Source of the DNA: Siminovitchia sediminis
GTDB taxonomy: Bacteria; Bacillota; Bacilli; Bacillales; Bacillaceae_C
Assembly: GCF_042680885.1 (NCBI RefSeq)
Contig: NZ_JBHUEO010000121.1
Coordinates: 1-64,000, forward strand
Reading direction: 5' to 3'
Length of the DNA stretch: 64,000 nt
Each line of letters begins with the position of its first letter. Within the stretch, counting starts at the first letter, position 1. The notes below the pieces were generated by a model, which saw only the letters and a list, made by a program, of their open reading frames with translations, had not been told where the DNA came from and did not search any database. Positions 9,604-19,154 of this stretch are shown piece by piece. Both the position numbers and the translations under genes were made by a program.

Positions 9604-9811
9604 TTTGATACGGCGGTATAAGTACCCTGCATACTGTATCAAGGCATGGTTTAAGATGCTTGGATAAACAACCATACATCTTCCCTGTTTCCTGTGAAAC
9701 ATACAGTTCATCCTATATCAGTACACTGACAAAACAAATGGCTTGTACTTTATATCATTTATCGTTATGTTTAGCATATTAACTAGTTCCTGCTGAAATA
9801 AGGTGAGCTTT

Positions 9812-10228
9812 TTGATAAAGGATGAAATTCGTGAAGTTCTGAATGACATATCTACAAAAAATCGCAGAAGTTACTCGGAAATGCTGCGTCAATTAGGTCT
9901 TCATATAGGTCAAGATCAATTATTATGCCAATTATGGAAAGAGGACGGTGTTACACAAAACCAATTAAGCGAACGTTTACATTGTGAACCGCCAACTGTC
10001 GCAAATATGTTAAAGGCACTGGAAAACTACGGTTTAATATACAGACAACGAGATCCATCAGATGCCAGGGTAAATAGAGTTTATTTAACACCTAAAGGCC
10101 GAGAGATCAAAGAGCCCATTGAAGAAGTTTGGGCTAAGCATCAGAAACAGTTATTGGATGGATTATCTTCGGATGAACTTTTGCTGTTAAAAGGCATACT
10201 AAGAAAGATGGCTAAAAATCTTTCGTAA
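9812..10228 (+). CDS. MarR-family transcriptional regulator
   Basis: A ~138-residue winged-helix repressor. The HTH is at about residues 50-75 (TQNQLSERLHCEPPTVANML) and the wing contains RDPSDARVNRVYLTPKGRE, the hallmark DxRxxxxxLT motif of MarR proteins. I placed the start at the TTG 9812, which has AAGGTGA 5 nt upstream. A GTG at 9803 in the same frame would add three residues but has no ribosome binding site. The next gene on the same strand encodes a luciferase-like flavin oxidoreductase 200 nt downstream, a plausible target. Confidence 0.85.
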   Translation: MIKDEIREVLNDISTKNRRSYSEMLRQLGLHIGQDQLLCQLWKEDGVTQNQLSERLHCEPPTVANMLKALENYGLIYRQRDPSDARVNRVYLTPKGREIKEPIEEVWAKHQKQLLDGLSSDELLLLKGILRKMAKNLS

Positions 10229-10424
10229 ATCATTAGCATACTTATGATCAGTTAAATCAACGGGCAGAACCATGACACTATCAGGGAGATGACATATGAA
10301 TATTTGCGATTCCCGGTCATGTTGCGGCGCAATGTGGTCAATTCCTCGATGATACGGATCCTGTTTGTTAACTAAATCAAATGGATGGGCTGGTAAGGAA
10401 GAATTTACTGGGAGGTTGTTACAT

Positions 10425-11417
10425 ATGAAATTGAGCATTTTAGATCAAGCCCCTGTTACGAAGGGAAATCAGGCTGCCGATGCGTTAAAAAAGGCAGAAG
10501 AATTGGCTGTCTTGGGAGATGAATTGGGGTATCACCGGATGTGGATGGCAGAACATCATGGAACGAAAGATTTTGCGAGTTCAGCCCCAGAAGTGGCGGC
10601 CGCTCATTTGGCTGCTAAAACAAAGAACATACGGATCGGCACCGGTGGAGTGATGATGATGCATTATTCTCCTTTAAAACTGGCGGAGGTGTTTAAGACA
10701 TTAAGTGCCCTATCACCGGGCCGGATTGATTTTGGGGTGGGGCGGGCCCCCGGAGGGGATAACTATTCGATTTATGCTTTATCGGAAGGCCGTCAGCCGA
10801 TGGTTACTCATTTATATGAAAAGTTTGATACAGCCTTGCAATTGATTAACGACGAAGTGCCTGAAGATCGGTTGTACAGTCAAACGATCGCTTCCCCATC
10901 CAATGTCCAACTGCCGGAAGCCTGGCTGCTGGGGTCAACCGGAAATAGCGCGGTACAGGCAGGGGTGAGGGGAGTCGGCTATTCATTTGCCCAGTTTTTT
11001 AACGGGGAGTTGTCCAAACCGATATTGGATGCGTATAAAAATAACTTTCGGCCCTCGGCTTTTATGGAAAAGCCGCAAATTAATGTTTCCTATATGGTGA
11101 CAACCGCCGAAACAAAAGAAGAAGCTGAATTCCAAGCCGGGCCCCAAGATATCTGGCGTTTGCTGTTTATGAGAGGCAGAATTGCTCCACTGTTAACGCC
11201 GGAGGAGGCCCGTGAGTATCCATTGACAGAGATGGATCGAATGATGATCAAGGAGAATCGCAAAATTCATTTGGTCGGAGATGTGAAAGAAATAGCAAAG
11301 ATCCTGCAGGAGGAACAGGAGCGTTATGGATTTGATGAAGCTATGATTGTCAGTATTCCTCATTCTCAAGAGAAACGTCTGGAGGTCTATCGATTATTGG
11401 CCCGAGAATTGTTGTAA
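10425..11417 (+). CDS. LLM-class (bacterial luciferase-like) flavin-dependent oxidoreductase
   Basis: A 330-residue TIM-barrel flavoprotein of the luciferase-like monooxygenase superfamily, MsnO8/YtmO-type subgroup. Family signatures are LSILDQAPVTKG near the start, MWMAEHHG (~44-51), APEVAAAHLAAKT, RIGTGGVMMMHYSPLKLAEVF and LSPGRIDFGVGRAPGG (~100-115). Such enzymes use reduced flavin to oxidise small organic substrates; the substrate here is unknown. The ATG at 10425 follows GGGAGG by 9 nt. The gene lies behind a MarR regulator and may be controlled by it. Confidence 0.88.
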   Translation: MKLSILDQAPVTKGNQAADALKKAEELAVLGDELGYHRMWMAEHHGTKDFASSAPEVAAAHLAAKTKNIRIGTGGVMMMHYSPLKLAEVFKTLSALSPGRIDFGVGRAPGGDNYSIYALSEGRQPMVTHLYEKFDTALQLINDEVPEDRLYSQTIASPSNVQLPEAWLLGSTGNSAVQAGVRGVGYSFAQFFNGELSKPILDAYKNNFRPSAFMEKPQINVSYMVTTAETKEEAEFQAGPQDIWRLLFMRGRIAPLLTPEEAREYPLTEMDRMMIKENRKIHLVGDVKEIAKILQEEQERYGFDEAMIVSIPHSQEKRLEVYRLLARELL

Positions 11418-11733
11418 ATTTGGGGGAAGGAAAAGTTGATTCGGAAATGGGCACAGGAAAAGCCGGATGCGGGAAATCGGCAGATTCGGTTGGAGGAGTG
11501 CAGGAGTATCGTACTTTTAATATCAAAAAAAGTCGCGCTTTTTCTGGTAGGGGTGCGACTTAAATATAATGGCTCAGTAAAAGTAAATAGATTGATCAAG
11601 GGTTGAACAAGTTCTACACGACAGATTCCAGCGGAGGAAAGACCCGGTGCACTCCACAGTGCGAAGGGTCACCAGCCTCCTGCAGAAAGCGAAGTTTTTC
11701 GGGGTCACTTACTAAATCTTTTTTTGTCCCGGC
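11418..11733. other. Intergenic stretch with a terminator and a Bacillaceae-type repeat-like segment
   Basis: Contains the minus-strand terminator at 11524-11560. The segment 11625-11700 (CAGCGGAGGAAAGACCCGG ... CTGCAGAAAGCGAAGT) resembles the dispersed GC-rich repeats ending in GAAAGCGAAGT seen in many Bacillaceae intergenic regions. This is recalled resemblance only. Confidence 0.35.
11524..11560 (-). terminator. Terminator for the sigma-54 activator gene
   Basis: Read on the minus strand, AGTCGC...GCGCGACT forms a stem followed by TTTTTTTT. It lies 175 nt beyond the stop codon of the 11734-13197 gene. Confidence 0.6.
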
Positions 11734-13197
11734 TTATACTTTTACAAATGTTTTGCTCTCTTCTACGATCAGCTGGATATTATATTTTTTGATTCTTCTC
11801 ATGAGCAGCGACTGAGTTACTCCCAAAAATTTGGCGGCTTTTCTAGTGGACTTTTCTTTTTCAAGAGCATCGATAATCATCTTCTTCTCCATCTCTTCAA
11901 GTACTTCTGTCATTGTACCGTTTTGGGGTATATAAGGGGAGTTGGAATGTATATTTTGATCCACCATTTTCTGAGGCAGGTCCTTTTCTTCAATAAATTC
12001 ATCCTCTGATAAGATCACCAGGCGCTCTATTAAATTTTCCAATTCACGTACATTGCCTGGCCAGGAATATTGCCTGAAATTATTTAGCACTTCATTTGAA
12101 AAGCGTTTGTTTTTGTTATATCTCCCGTTGAACTTGTTTAAAAAATAGGCAGCTAAATCCTCAATATCATCGCGGCTTTCCCGTAAAGGCGGCATGTTCA
12201 CTGTTAATATGTTCATCCGGTAATACAAGTCGGAACGGAATGTACCTTCTTCCACCATTTGTTCCAGATCCCTGTTTGTTGCTGCAATAATTCGGACATC
12301 CGCATGCCTTGGCTCACGTGCACCAATCGGCATATAAGTCTTTGACTGCAAAAAATGTAAAATTTTCGTCTGCAAGTGCAAAGGCATTTCTCCGATTTCA
12401 TCCAAAAATAAAGTTCCATCTTCTGCCGCTTGAATCAAGCCGGCTTTTCCTTTAGAAGTTGCCCCCGTAAATGATCCTTTCTCGTACCCGAATAATTCAG
12501 ATTCCAGCAAGGATTCGGGTAAGGAAGCACAGTTAATTTGAACGAAAGGCCCATGTTTTCTTTTACTTAACATATGAATCTTTTCCGCTGTCAGACTCTT
12601 ACCCGTACCGGTTTCACCTATAATTAATGCAGTGGTATCGACTGCGGAAATTTTTTCAATAATATTTTTAGCCATTATACGGCTATTGCTTTTTCCGCCC
12701 AAATTGACTCGTTCTACATCATTTCTACTTGTTTGCATCTTTGTGAGCTTTCTGATTTGAGCACTGTATTTTTCCAATAACTCTTCAATTTCCTGCAGTT
12801 TGGATGTGTTTTTTACTGCGTCTGTAATGTCACGCAAATGTGCAACCGCAGCAACAATATGTCCTTCTTTATTTTTGACTAAATGGCCTGTTGCTATATA
12901 TTTTCTTCTTTCTTTACCAACCGTTTGTACGGTACTGACATTTTTACCTTCATCCAGAGTCATCCGCAGTACGGAAGGTCTGAATATACCTTCTTTTTCC
13001 AAGTCCCTTACATTTCTGCCAATCAGTTTATTTCTTGGAACACCGTTCATCGCTTCACTGGCGGAGTTAAGCCAAAGCGTCGTTCCCTTATGATCCGAAA
13101 TATAGATGGCATCATGAATAGACTCTAAAATATCAGCAAATAATGTCGAATTTTGGCGACTTAGTTCCAATAACTTCTCCAAATTTATCTCCCCCAT
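11734..13197 (-). CDS. Sigma-54-dependent transcriptional activator with PAS sensor domain
   Basis: A 487-residue enhancer-binding protein. The PAS domain spans ~18-128 (ILESIHDAIYISDHKGTTLWLNSASEAMNG). The AAA+ domain spans ~165-400, with Walker A GETGTGKS (194-201), the sigma-54 contact loop GSFTGA (241-246, a GAFTGA variant), Walker B LDEIGEMP, and WPGNVRELENLIERLV. A Fis-type HTH sits at the end (~455-478, STRKAAKFLGVTQSLLMRRI). It should hydrolyse ATP to open sigma-54 (SigL) promoters after sensing a ligand through PAS. It is divergent from a perfect -24/-12 promoter at 13376 and the amidohydrolase genes, the obvious targets. No receiver domain is present. Confidence 0.92.
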   Translation of the reverse strand: MGEINLEKLLELSRQNSTLFADILESIHDAIYISDHKGTTLWLNSASEAMNGVPRNKLIGRNVRDLEKEGIFRPSVLRMTLDEGKNVSTVQTVGKERRKYIATGHLVKNKEGHIVAAVAHLRDITDAVKNTSKLQEIEELLEKYSAQIRKLTKMQTSRNDVERVNLGGKSNSRIMAKNIIEKISAVDTTALIIGETGTGKSLTAEKIHMLSKRKHGPFVQINCASLPESLLESELFGYEKGSFTGATSKGKAGLIQAAEDGTLFLDEIGEMPLHLQTKILHFLQSKTYMPIGAREPRHADVRIIAATNRDLEQMVEEGTFRSDLYYRMNILTVNMPPLRESRDDIEDLAAYFLNKFNGRYNKNKRFSNEVLNNFRQYSWPGNVRELENLIERLVILSEDEFIEEKDLPQKMVDQNIHSNSPYIPQNGTMTEVLEEMEKKMIIDALEKEKSTRKAAKFLGVTQSLLMRRIKKYNIQLIVEESKTFVKV

Positions 13198-13375
13198 CTA
13201 AGAAACCGAGTCTATTTCGAATCGATCCGGTAAAAAAGACATATATTCCACATAAAATCGAATTGATTACGAATCAGGTGAATTGAATATATTAAAATTG
13301 TACTTTTATTAGTCGAGATTTTCAATGAAATTTTGATGAAATGGTGGTAAACAACCCACTTTATCTCTAATATAT

Positions 13376-13392
13376 TGGCACGCTTCTTGCAA
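13376..13392 (+). promoter_or_regulatory. Sigma-54 (-24/-12) promoter of the M20 amidohydrolase operon
   Basis: TGGCAC-N5-TTGCAA, with GG and GC exactly 12 nt apart, matches the sigma-54 consensus. It lies 33 nt upstream of the first start codon and beside a divergent sigma-54 activator gene. The 170 nt upstream contain ATTCGAT/ATCGAAT-type inverted motifs (13216-13270) that could be enhancer sites. Confidence 0.85.
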
Positions 13393-13424
13393 TAATAAAA
13401 AGAGTGTTGGGAGGTGACGTATAA

Positions 13425-14720
13425 TTGAATGTCGAAAAAGTTGTATCACGCTCCAATAAATCAAACTTAAATGAAGACGTATGCAACATTAATAAAAAAC
13501 GGCTGTTATCCACCATAGATACGAGTGCCGGCTGCGGTACGCTTCCTAATGGAGGCCTATGCAGACTTGCACTGAGTGAAGAAGACCAAAAGATCAGGGA
13601 TTTGTTTAAGGAATGGATGAAGGAGTCCCATCTTGATGTCCGAATTGATGATGTTGGAAATATGTATGGGCGACGGCCGGGAAAAAATCCCGATGCGCTG
13701 CCGGTTGTTATTGGTTCTCATCTTGACACCCAGCGAATCGGCGGAAAATACGACGGCATTTTAGGCGTGATGGGCGCACTGGAAGTTGTTCGTACGCTCA
13801 ATGATTATGACATTGAGACGGAAAGACCCGTTGAGATTGTAAATTTCACCAACGAAGAAGGAGCCAGGTTCTTACCTTCCATGCTTGGCTCAGGGGTCGC
13901 AGCCAATGTTATTCCGACGGAAGAGATATTAAAAATTAAAGATAAAGATCAAATACGTTTCGTAGATGAGTTGGAAAAGATCGGTTATAAAGGTTCCGCC
14001 CGCAATCGGCTTCATGAAATGTATTGTTATCTTGAACTGCATATTGAACAAGGGCCGGTTCTGGAAACAAACGATCAAAGTATAGGGGCCGTCACAGGTA
14101 TTCAAGGGATCAGTGTACTGGAAGTCTGCGTGAAGGGAAGGACTAGCCACGCGGGCACTACCCCAATGGAAAATAGGAAAGATGCCATGCGGACTGCCGG
14201 AAAAATGATTCAGGATATTTATCAGTCGGCTGAAAGCGTTCCCGGCCTGCTGATTACAATCGGACAAATCCAGGCGCTACCCAACGTCACCAATTCGGTT
14301 GCAGAACAAGTCATTTTTTCAATTGATATTCGTCATCCGGATGATGCCATGAGAATGATGTTCACCCATGAGCTGAAGGAAAAGCTTAGTACAAAGGCCC
14401 TCATTGATCAAGTAGACATTCATATGAAGGATCTCATGGACGTAAAAGCAGAAAAATTCTCCGAAGACATTGTAAGCGAAATCCAAAGAGCAGCAGACAA
14501 ATTTGGATATCGTTCCATGAAATTGATCAGCGGAGCCGGCCATGATGCCAAATATATGAACCAACTGGCTCCTTCCGGAATGATTTTTATACCGAGCATT
14601 GGCGGTGTCAGCCACTGTGAAGAGGAATTCAGCACAGATGAAGATATAGCCAAAGGGGTTCAAGTATTGCTTGAACTGGTACTGCGATTTGCCAATCATA
14701 AAGAAGAATTAAAAAGGTAA
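13425..14720 (+). CDS. M20-family amidohydrolase (N-carbamoyl-L-amino acid hydrolase / allantoate amidohydrolase type)
   Basis: A 431-residue zinc-dependent amidase of the hydantoinase/carbamoylase family. Metal-site motifs are GSHLDTQ (H99), GGKYDGILG (D110), FTNEEGARF (E144/E145), LELHIEQGPVLE (H206) and GGVSHCEEE near the C-terminus. The central GISVLEVCVKGRTSHAGTTPM is the dimerisation-domain signature. Members split N-carbamoyl amino acids, ureidoglycolate or allantoate; the substrate cannot be told from sequence. The TTG start follows GGGAGGTGAC by 7 nt. It is the first gene after a sigma-54 promoter, with a second M20 hydrolase 16 nt downstream and a (broken) transporter behind it. The N-terminal ~20 residues are longer than usual. 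Confidence 0.88.
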   Translation: MNVEKVVSRSNKSNLNEDVCNINKKRLLSTIDTSAGCGTLPNGGLCRLALSEEDQKIRDLFKEWMKESHLDVRIDDVGNMYGRRPGKNPDALPVVIGSHLDTQRIGGKYDGILGVMGALEVVRTLNDYDIETERPVEIVNFTNEEGARFLPSMLGSGVAANVIPTEEILKIKDKDQIRFVDELEKIGYKGSARNRLHEMYCYLELHIEQGPVLETNDQSIGAVTGIQGISVLEVCVKGRTSHAGTTPMENRKDAMRTAGKMIQDIYQSAESVPGLLITIGQIQALPNVTNSVAEQVIFSIDIRHPDDAMRMMFTHELKEKLSTKALIDQVDIHMKDLMDVKAEKFSEDIVSEIQRAADKFGYRSMKLISGAGHDAKYMNQLAPSGMIFIPSIGGVSHCEEEFSTDEDIAKGVQVLLELVLRFANHKEELKR

Positions 14721-14736
14721 GGAGTAGTCAATCGTA

Positions 14737-16026
14737 ATGAAAAAAGAAACCGATTCAGCTTTAGAGAAAGTATTTAAACAAATAGATGCATCCTGGGAAG
14801 AAGAAGTTGACTTTTTGCAAAAGATTTGTCAATTCCCGTCAACTCTTGGCAATGAGGGACCTGTCCAACATTTCATAGCTGATTATCTGGAAAAAGAAGT
14901 GGGATTGGATGTAACAAAAGTGATTCCTGATCCGGAAAAACTATCTTCTCACCCCGGTTATTCAGAAGCAGACTGGTCATATGAGGATCGGCCGGTTGTC
15001 ATCGGTGAATACCGTCCCGAGGGTGAAAAGAAAGGCAAAAGCGTGATCTTTCAGGGCCATATCGATGTTGTCAGCCCTGAGCCGGTTTCATTTTGGAAAC
15101 ATGATCCATGGGGTGCCGAGATCGTCGGAAATAAAATGTATGGCCGTGGAACAGCAGATATGAAATCGGGCGTTGCTGCGATGATCTTTGCGTTAAAAGC
15201 TGTCCGCGACGCAGGAGTCAAGCTTTCATCCGACGTTATTGTCAAAACAGTGACAGAAGAAGAGTGTACGGGAAATGGTGCACTTGCAGCGATAGAAGCA
15301 GGATTTAAAGCTGATGCCGCTCTCATTCCTGAACCTGTACTCGGTCAAAAAGGATTAACTGCTCAAGTCGGGGTAATATGGGTCAAAGTGAAAGTCAAAG
15401 GTTTGGGTGCGCATACTGAAAGGGCTGACAAAGCTGTAAACTCCATTATGGAAGGTTATAAAATGATCAATGCCCTTTTGGACTACGAAAAAGAGCTGAA
15501 CAGCAGAGAGAGACATAAGGACTTTGCTGATCACCCCCATCCATATAACGTCAACATCGGAAAAATCCATTCAGGAGACTGGCCTTCATCAGTTCCTTCC
15601 GAATGTATTGTTGAAGCGAGGGTCGGATTTCCTCCAGGAGTAGACCCGCAGGATGTAAAGGACGAGTTAAAGGCTTATTTGTTGGCAGCTGCTGAAAAAG
15701 ACGAGTGGTTAAAAGAAAATCCGCCGGAAATTTCATTTTACGGCTTCCATGCGGAAGGATTTTCAATTGATCCAAACCAAGAGCTTTTTGATATTTTAGG
15801 TGAGGCCCATACGGCGGCAGTAAACGAACCGTTGGAAACGGGATCATTCACAGCTACAACAGATGCAAGATTTTATAACCTGTACTACGATATTCCATCC
15901 ACTTGCTATGGCCCAACAGGCGATGGCCTCCATGCTCCAAATGAATGGGTGGATCTTGACAGTGTCAAAACGGTCACAAAAACATATGCTGCATTTTTAC
16001 TCAAGTGGTGCGGCTACAGTAACTAA
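14737..16026 (+). CDS. M20-family deacylase (acetylornithine deacetylase / DapE-like)
   Basis: A 429-residue M20 peptidase-family deacylase, likely cleaving an N-acyl amino acid. Visible motifs are FQGHIDVVSPEP (metal-binding H and D), YGRGTADMKSGVAAM (bridging D), VTEEECTGNGALAAIEAG (catalytic and metal E residues), the dimerisation segment VKVKGLGAHTERADKAVNSI, and a C-terminal GPTGDGLHAPNEWV (final metal H). It follows the carbamoylase-type gene with a 16-nt gap and shares its sigma-54 promoter. A joint route, acyl or carbamoyl removal followed by amino-acid use, is an inference. Confidence 0.88.
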   Translation: MKKETDSALEKVFKQIDASWEEEVDFLQKICQFPSTLGNEGPVQHFIADYLEKEVGLDVTKVIPDPEKLSSHPGYSEADWSYEDRPVVIGEYRPEGEKKGKSVIFQGHIDVVSPEPVSFWKHDPWGAEIVGNKMYGRGTADMKSGVAAMIFALKAVRDAGVKLSSDVIVKTVTEEECTGNGALAAIEAGFKADAALIPEPVLGQKGLTAQVGVIWVKVKVKGLGAHTERADKAVNSIMEGYKMINALLDYEKELNSRERHKDFADHPHPYNVNIGKIHSGDWPSSVPSECIVEARVGFPPGVDPQDVKDELKAYLLAAAEKDEWLKENPPEISFYGFHAEGFSIDPNQELFDILGEAHTAAVNEPLETGSFTATTDARFYNLYYDIPSTCYGPTGDGLHAPNEWVDLDSVKTVTKTYAAFLLKWCGYSN

Positions 16027-16219
16027 ATAGCCCGGGGAGTACCCAGCCCAAAAGGCCGGATAATCTCCCGCTTTGCTATGATAGGTTCATTCCAATCAGC
16101 GGTATGGAAAGAAATATATCCAGGGGATAAATTTGGGATCTTTAGTCACCGGTATTCATGGAATGATAAGTAACAATATAGCCAAAAAATTTTAATTAAA
16201 GAGATGGTGAAACGAAAAA

Positions 16220-17481
16220 ATGTCTACTGAAATAAATCACGATAATTTAACTGAAAAAGAACGAAAAAGCATGGCTAGAAGAGCCGGGCTTGCCAGCTTG
16301 GTTGGAACAACCATTGAATGGTATGATTTCTTCTTATTTGGAACAATGGCCGCCTTGGTCTTTCCTGATTTATTTTTCGGGGGAGATGATCCTTACCTGG
16401 GGCTGCCTTTTTCGGGTACTTTGGAGATAGGATCGGACGTAAGGCTACGTTAGTAACGACACTCCTGTTAATGGGAATCGCCAGTACGCTTATCGGACTA
16501 TTGCCAACATACGAAACCTGGGGTGTTATGGCAACCATTCTGTTAGTATTCTTCCGTTTTTGCCAAGGGTTCGGTGCCGGCGGTGAATGGGGAGGATCCG
16601 TCGTTCTCTCTGTTGAGTGGAGCCCTAAAGGAAAAAGAGGTTTAATGGGAAGTATGACGCAAGTTGCATCACCTATTGCCCTGCTCTTATCATCAGGTGT
16701 AGTGTCCGCCACGATCTTTTTAACAGGGGATAATTTCCATGTATGGGGTTGGAGAATTCCTTTCCTTGTTAGTGTGATCCTTGTGATCATTGGTTTTATT
16801 ATTCGACGCGGTGTGGCGGATTCGCCGTCATTTGCCAAAATGAAGAAAGAAAATCGTCTATCCAAACAACCTGTTCGGGATGTATTTAAAAGATATCCTA
16901 AAACAATTTTCTTGGTCATCTTAGCGAGTTTAGCACAAGGAATCCCTTTTTATATCTTTACGACTTTTGCCATCAGCTATGGATCAGAACAATTGCAATT
17001 AGAAGAACAGTTTCTGACAAATACGCTTATGGTTGTATCCGTAGTTGAGATCCTTGTCATCTTTTATGCCGCTCACTTATCGGACAAGTACAACAGAAAA
17101 TCGATATTTTATGCCGGAGCGCTCGTAACCATATTGATGGCCTTCCCGTTCTTCTGGCTATTTGACACAAGGGTCGCAGGTCTGGTTGTTCTCGCGATGA
17201 GTCTTGCCATTATTGGGGCCGGGACTGTCTATGGTCCTCTAGCTGCGTTAATTTCCGAATGTTTCCCTGCCGAGATTCGGTATAGCGGAACTTCACTCGG
17301 CTATCAGCTTTCGGCTGCCATTCAAGGACTATCACCAATGATCTGTGTATATTTATTAAATACCTTTAACAGCACGGTACCGATCAGCCTCTATCTGATT
17401 ATTGGTTCTGTGGCTGCAATAATAGCTGTTGCCAACTTGAAAAAGGCTACGTATATGGATGAGGAAGATGTGGCCAGCTAA
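16220..17481 (+). pseudogene. MHS/MFS metabolite:H+ symporter, broken by an internal deletion with frameshift
   Basis: The N-terminal frame (ATG 16220) encodes an MHS-family start (ARRAGLASLVGTTIEWYDFF) up to GDDPYLGL, then changes frame. The continuation FGYFGDRIGRKATLVTTLLL and eleven further membrane segments to 17481 are in another frame. The ~20 residues normally present between DPYLGL and FGxFGDRxGRK (end of helix 2 and start of helix 3) are missing. A deletion of roughly 60 nt that is not a multiple of three at about 16400-16412 therefore explains both defects. The rest is intact, so the lesion looks recent. An assembly error is possible but would have to remove a full segment. Its position suggests it once imported the substrate of the two M20 hydrolases. 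Confidence 0.82.
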
Positions 17482-17527
17482 CAAAATGTATGACGGTTTA
17501 ACATCACATGTTAAATAAGGCAAGCGG

Positions 17528-17569
17528 GGGCTGTCACAGAAATTAGTTGTTACTGTTTCTGGACAGCCC
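17528..17569 (+). terminator. Strong hairpin after the transporter gene
   Basis: GGGCTGTC-A-CAGAAA pairs with TTTCTG-GACAGCCC (14 bp with one bulge). The T-rich tail is weak (TATTTGCTT). Confidence 0.6.
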
Positions 17570-17751
17570 TATTTGCTTCAGAGAAGCAATGTGGAGTGCC
17601 AAATGCTGGAATATCATAAGGGAAAGCGCTTGAAATTCACAGTCCCTCCATTGGTTGCCTGTTACTTTTGTATTTTTTAGTGTATCTTTTTACAAATTAA
17701 GTTACGATGGTATGTAGTAAGATTTCAATGAGGGAAGGGCGGAAAATTAGA

Positions 17752-18564
17752 ATGAGTGCGTTTCCTAAAGACGCCATGCGTGTACTGAAAGAGACAAGTC
17801 GTACATTTTATATTCCGATTACTTTTTTGCACAAGGAGTTAAAGTATTCGGTTGCTTCTGCTTACTTAGTATTTCGGGCCATTGATGAAATCGAAGACCA
17901 CGAGGAGTTGGATCATGGTGTGAAATCTTCGATTTTAATGCAGGTCAGTGAATTATTTAAACGACCGTTTGATAACAAAGAATATATAAGAATTCTTGGA
18001 CCGGTCAAAGATCAAATGCCCGAAGTGACACTTCGTTTGGAGGATTGGCTGCAGGCCTGTCCAAAAGATGCCCTGCCTATACTTACGGATGCTGCTAATG
18101 AGATGGCTTATGGAATGGCAAAATGGGCAAAGGTAAATTGGGATATTCGTACACGTGAAGATTTGGATGATTATACGTATTATGTTGCCGGACTCGTTGG
18201 GGTGATGCTTTCCGACCTTTGGGAGCACTATGCCGGAGAGAAAACAGACCGGGAGCTTGCCATCGGTTATGGGCGCGGGCTTCAGGCCGTAAATATTTTA
18301 CGTAATGAGAAGGAAGATTTGGATGAACGGGGGGTAAGCTTCGTACCAGATGGCTGGAATCGTGCACATCTATTCGCATATGCTGATGAAAACCTTGCAA
18401 AAGCGGATGAATATATGAAGTCACTCCAAAAGAAAAGCATTTTATTATTCTGCCGTCTCCCGCTCGCATTGGCACACAAAACATTAAAAGCGATGAAAGA
18501 GGGGCGGGAAAAAATGACACGTGCAGAAGTAGAACAAACCGTAGAAGAAGTTGAAATCGATTAG
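17752..18564 (+). CDS. yisP: Squalene/phytoene synthase-family protein (YisP-like)
   Basis: A 270-residue all-helical trans-isoprenyl diphosphate synthase homologue, closest in pattern to B. subtilis YisP, which acts as a farnesyl diphosphate phosphatase making farnesol and is linked to biofilm membrane domains. The first aspartate-rich region is FRAIDEIEDHEEL (~44-56) and the second is VNILRNEKEDLDERG (~180-195). Both are less regular than the DxxxD motifs of true squalene synthases. I prefer the ATG at 17752, where the family usually starts (SAFPKDAMRVLKETSRTF), over an ATG at 17707; neither has a strong ribosome binding site. A single gene with no pathway neighbours. Confidence 0.78.
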   Translation: MSAFPKDAMRVLKETSRTFYIPITFLHKELKYSVASAYLVFRAIDEIEDHEELDHGVKSSILMQVSELFKRPFDNKEYIRILGPVKDQMPEVTLRLEDWLQACPKDALPILTDAANEMAYGMAKWAKVNWDIRTREDLDDYTYYVAGLVGVMLSDLWEHYAGEKTDRELAIGYGRGLQAVNILRNEKEDLDERGVSFVPDGWNRAHLFAYADENLAKADEYMKSLQKKSILLFCRLPLALAHKTLKAMKEGREKMTRAEVEQTVEEVEID

Positions 18565-18642
18565 GGTTCTGCACAGGGGAGAAAATCATCTTCCCATTGC
18601 TTCATCTGTCGAGCCATCCAGACTTTTTGTTACTTTCCTTTC

Positions 18643-18683
18643 TTGTTAACTAAATTGACAATAAATAGCAAGTTCTGTATAGT
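18643..18683 (+). promoter_or_regulatory. Sigma-A promoter overlapped by an operator shared with the CarD gene
   Basis: TTGACA (18655-18660), 17-nt spacer, TATAGT (18678-18683). The -35 box is the right half of an inverted repeat, GTTAACTAAATTGAC (18645-18659), which matches the perfect palindrome upstream of the CarD-type gene at 12 of 15 positions. This is probably the MarR autoregulation site. Confidence 0.75.
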
Positions 18684-18715
18684 GTGTGGTGAAAATTGGG
18701 ATTGGAGCGAGCGGT

Positions 18716-19153
18716 GTGATCCGAAATTCTGAATTACAAAATTTAGATCTGATTGATTTATTAAGCGAGCGGCACAATTTGGTCAGAAAAGTTGCAGAGA
18801 GAGCATGGAATGAGCAAAGTGACATTTATATTTCAAATTCCGAATGGTATATCATGGCCAGAATTTACAAAAAGCGTCCAACCATATCAGATGTGACCAA
18901 AAATGTAGAAATTACCCGTCAAGCGATCCATAAGTTTATCAAGAATATGGCTGCAAAAGGCTTGGTAGATATTCAAAATGTAGAAAACAACAAGAAAGAA
19001 AAATGTGTACAATTGACTGCTTTAGGGGAAGAATGCTATGAAAGGAACATGGAGCTGAAGGCACAGCTTGAAGCTGAAATCGCAGAGACCATAGGAATCG
19101 ATCGGGTCACCACACTTAAGAGTATACTAAAATCAGATTGGAAAATAGAATAA
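18716..19153 (+). CDS. MarR-family transcriptional regulator, probably autoregulated
   Basis: A 145-residue winged-helix protein with HTH at about residues 55-82 (TISDVTKNVEITRQAIHKFIKNM), wing ENNKKEKCVQLTALGEE, and a C-terminal dimerisation helix. I chose the GTG at 18716 because GGAG lies 8 nt upstream; an in-frame GTG at 18686 falls just 2 nt after the -10 box and so would not be in the transcript. The wing lacks the usual DxRxxR arginine motif, so this is a divergent MarR. It is convergent with a CarD-type gene, and both genes share a terminator and an operator sequence. I infer that it represses both. Confidence 0.82.
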   Translation: MIRNSELQNLDLIDLLSERHNLVRKVAERAWNEQSDIYISNSEWYIMARIYKKRPTISDVTKNVEITRQAIHKFIKNMAAKGLVDIQNVENNKKEKCVQLTALGEECYERNMELKAQLEAEIAETIGIDRVTTLKSILKSDWKIE

Positions 19154-19154
19154 A

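Noticed and set aside
10229..10424. Small peptide frame between the MarR and oxidoreductase genes (GGGAGATGACATATG)
   Set aside because: The 18-codon frame ends quickly and the alternative frame has no start or family match.
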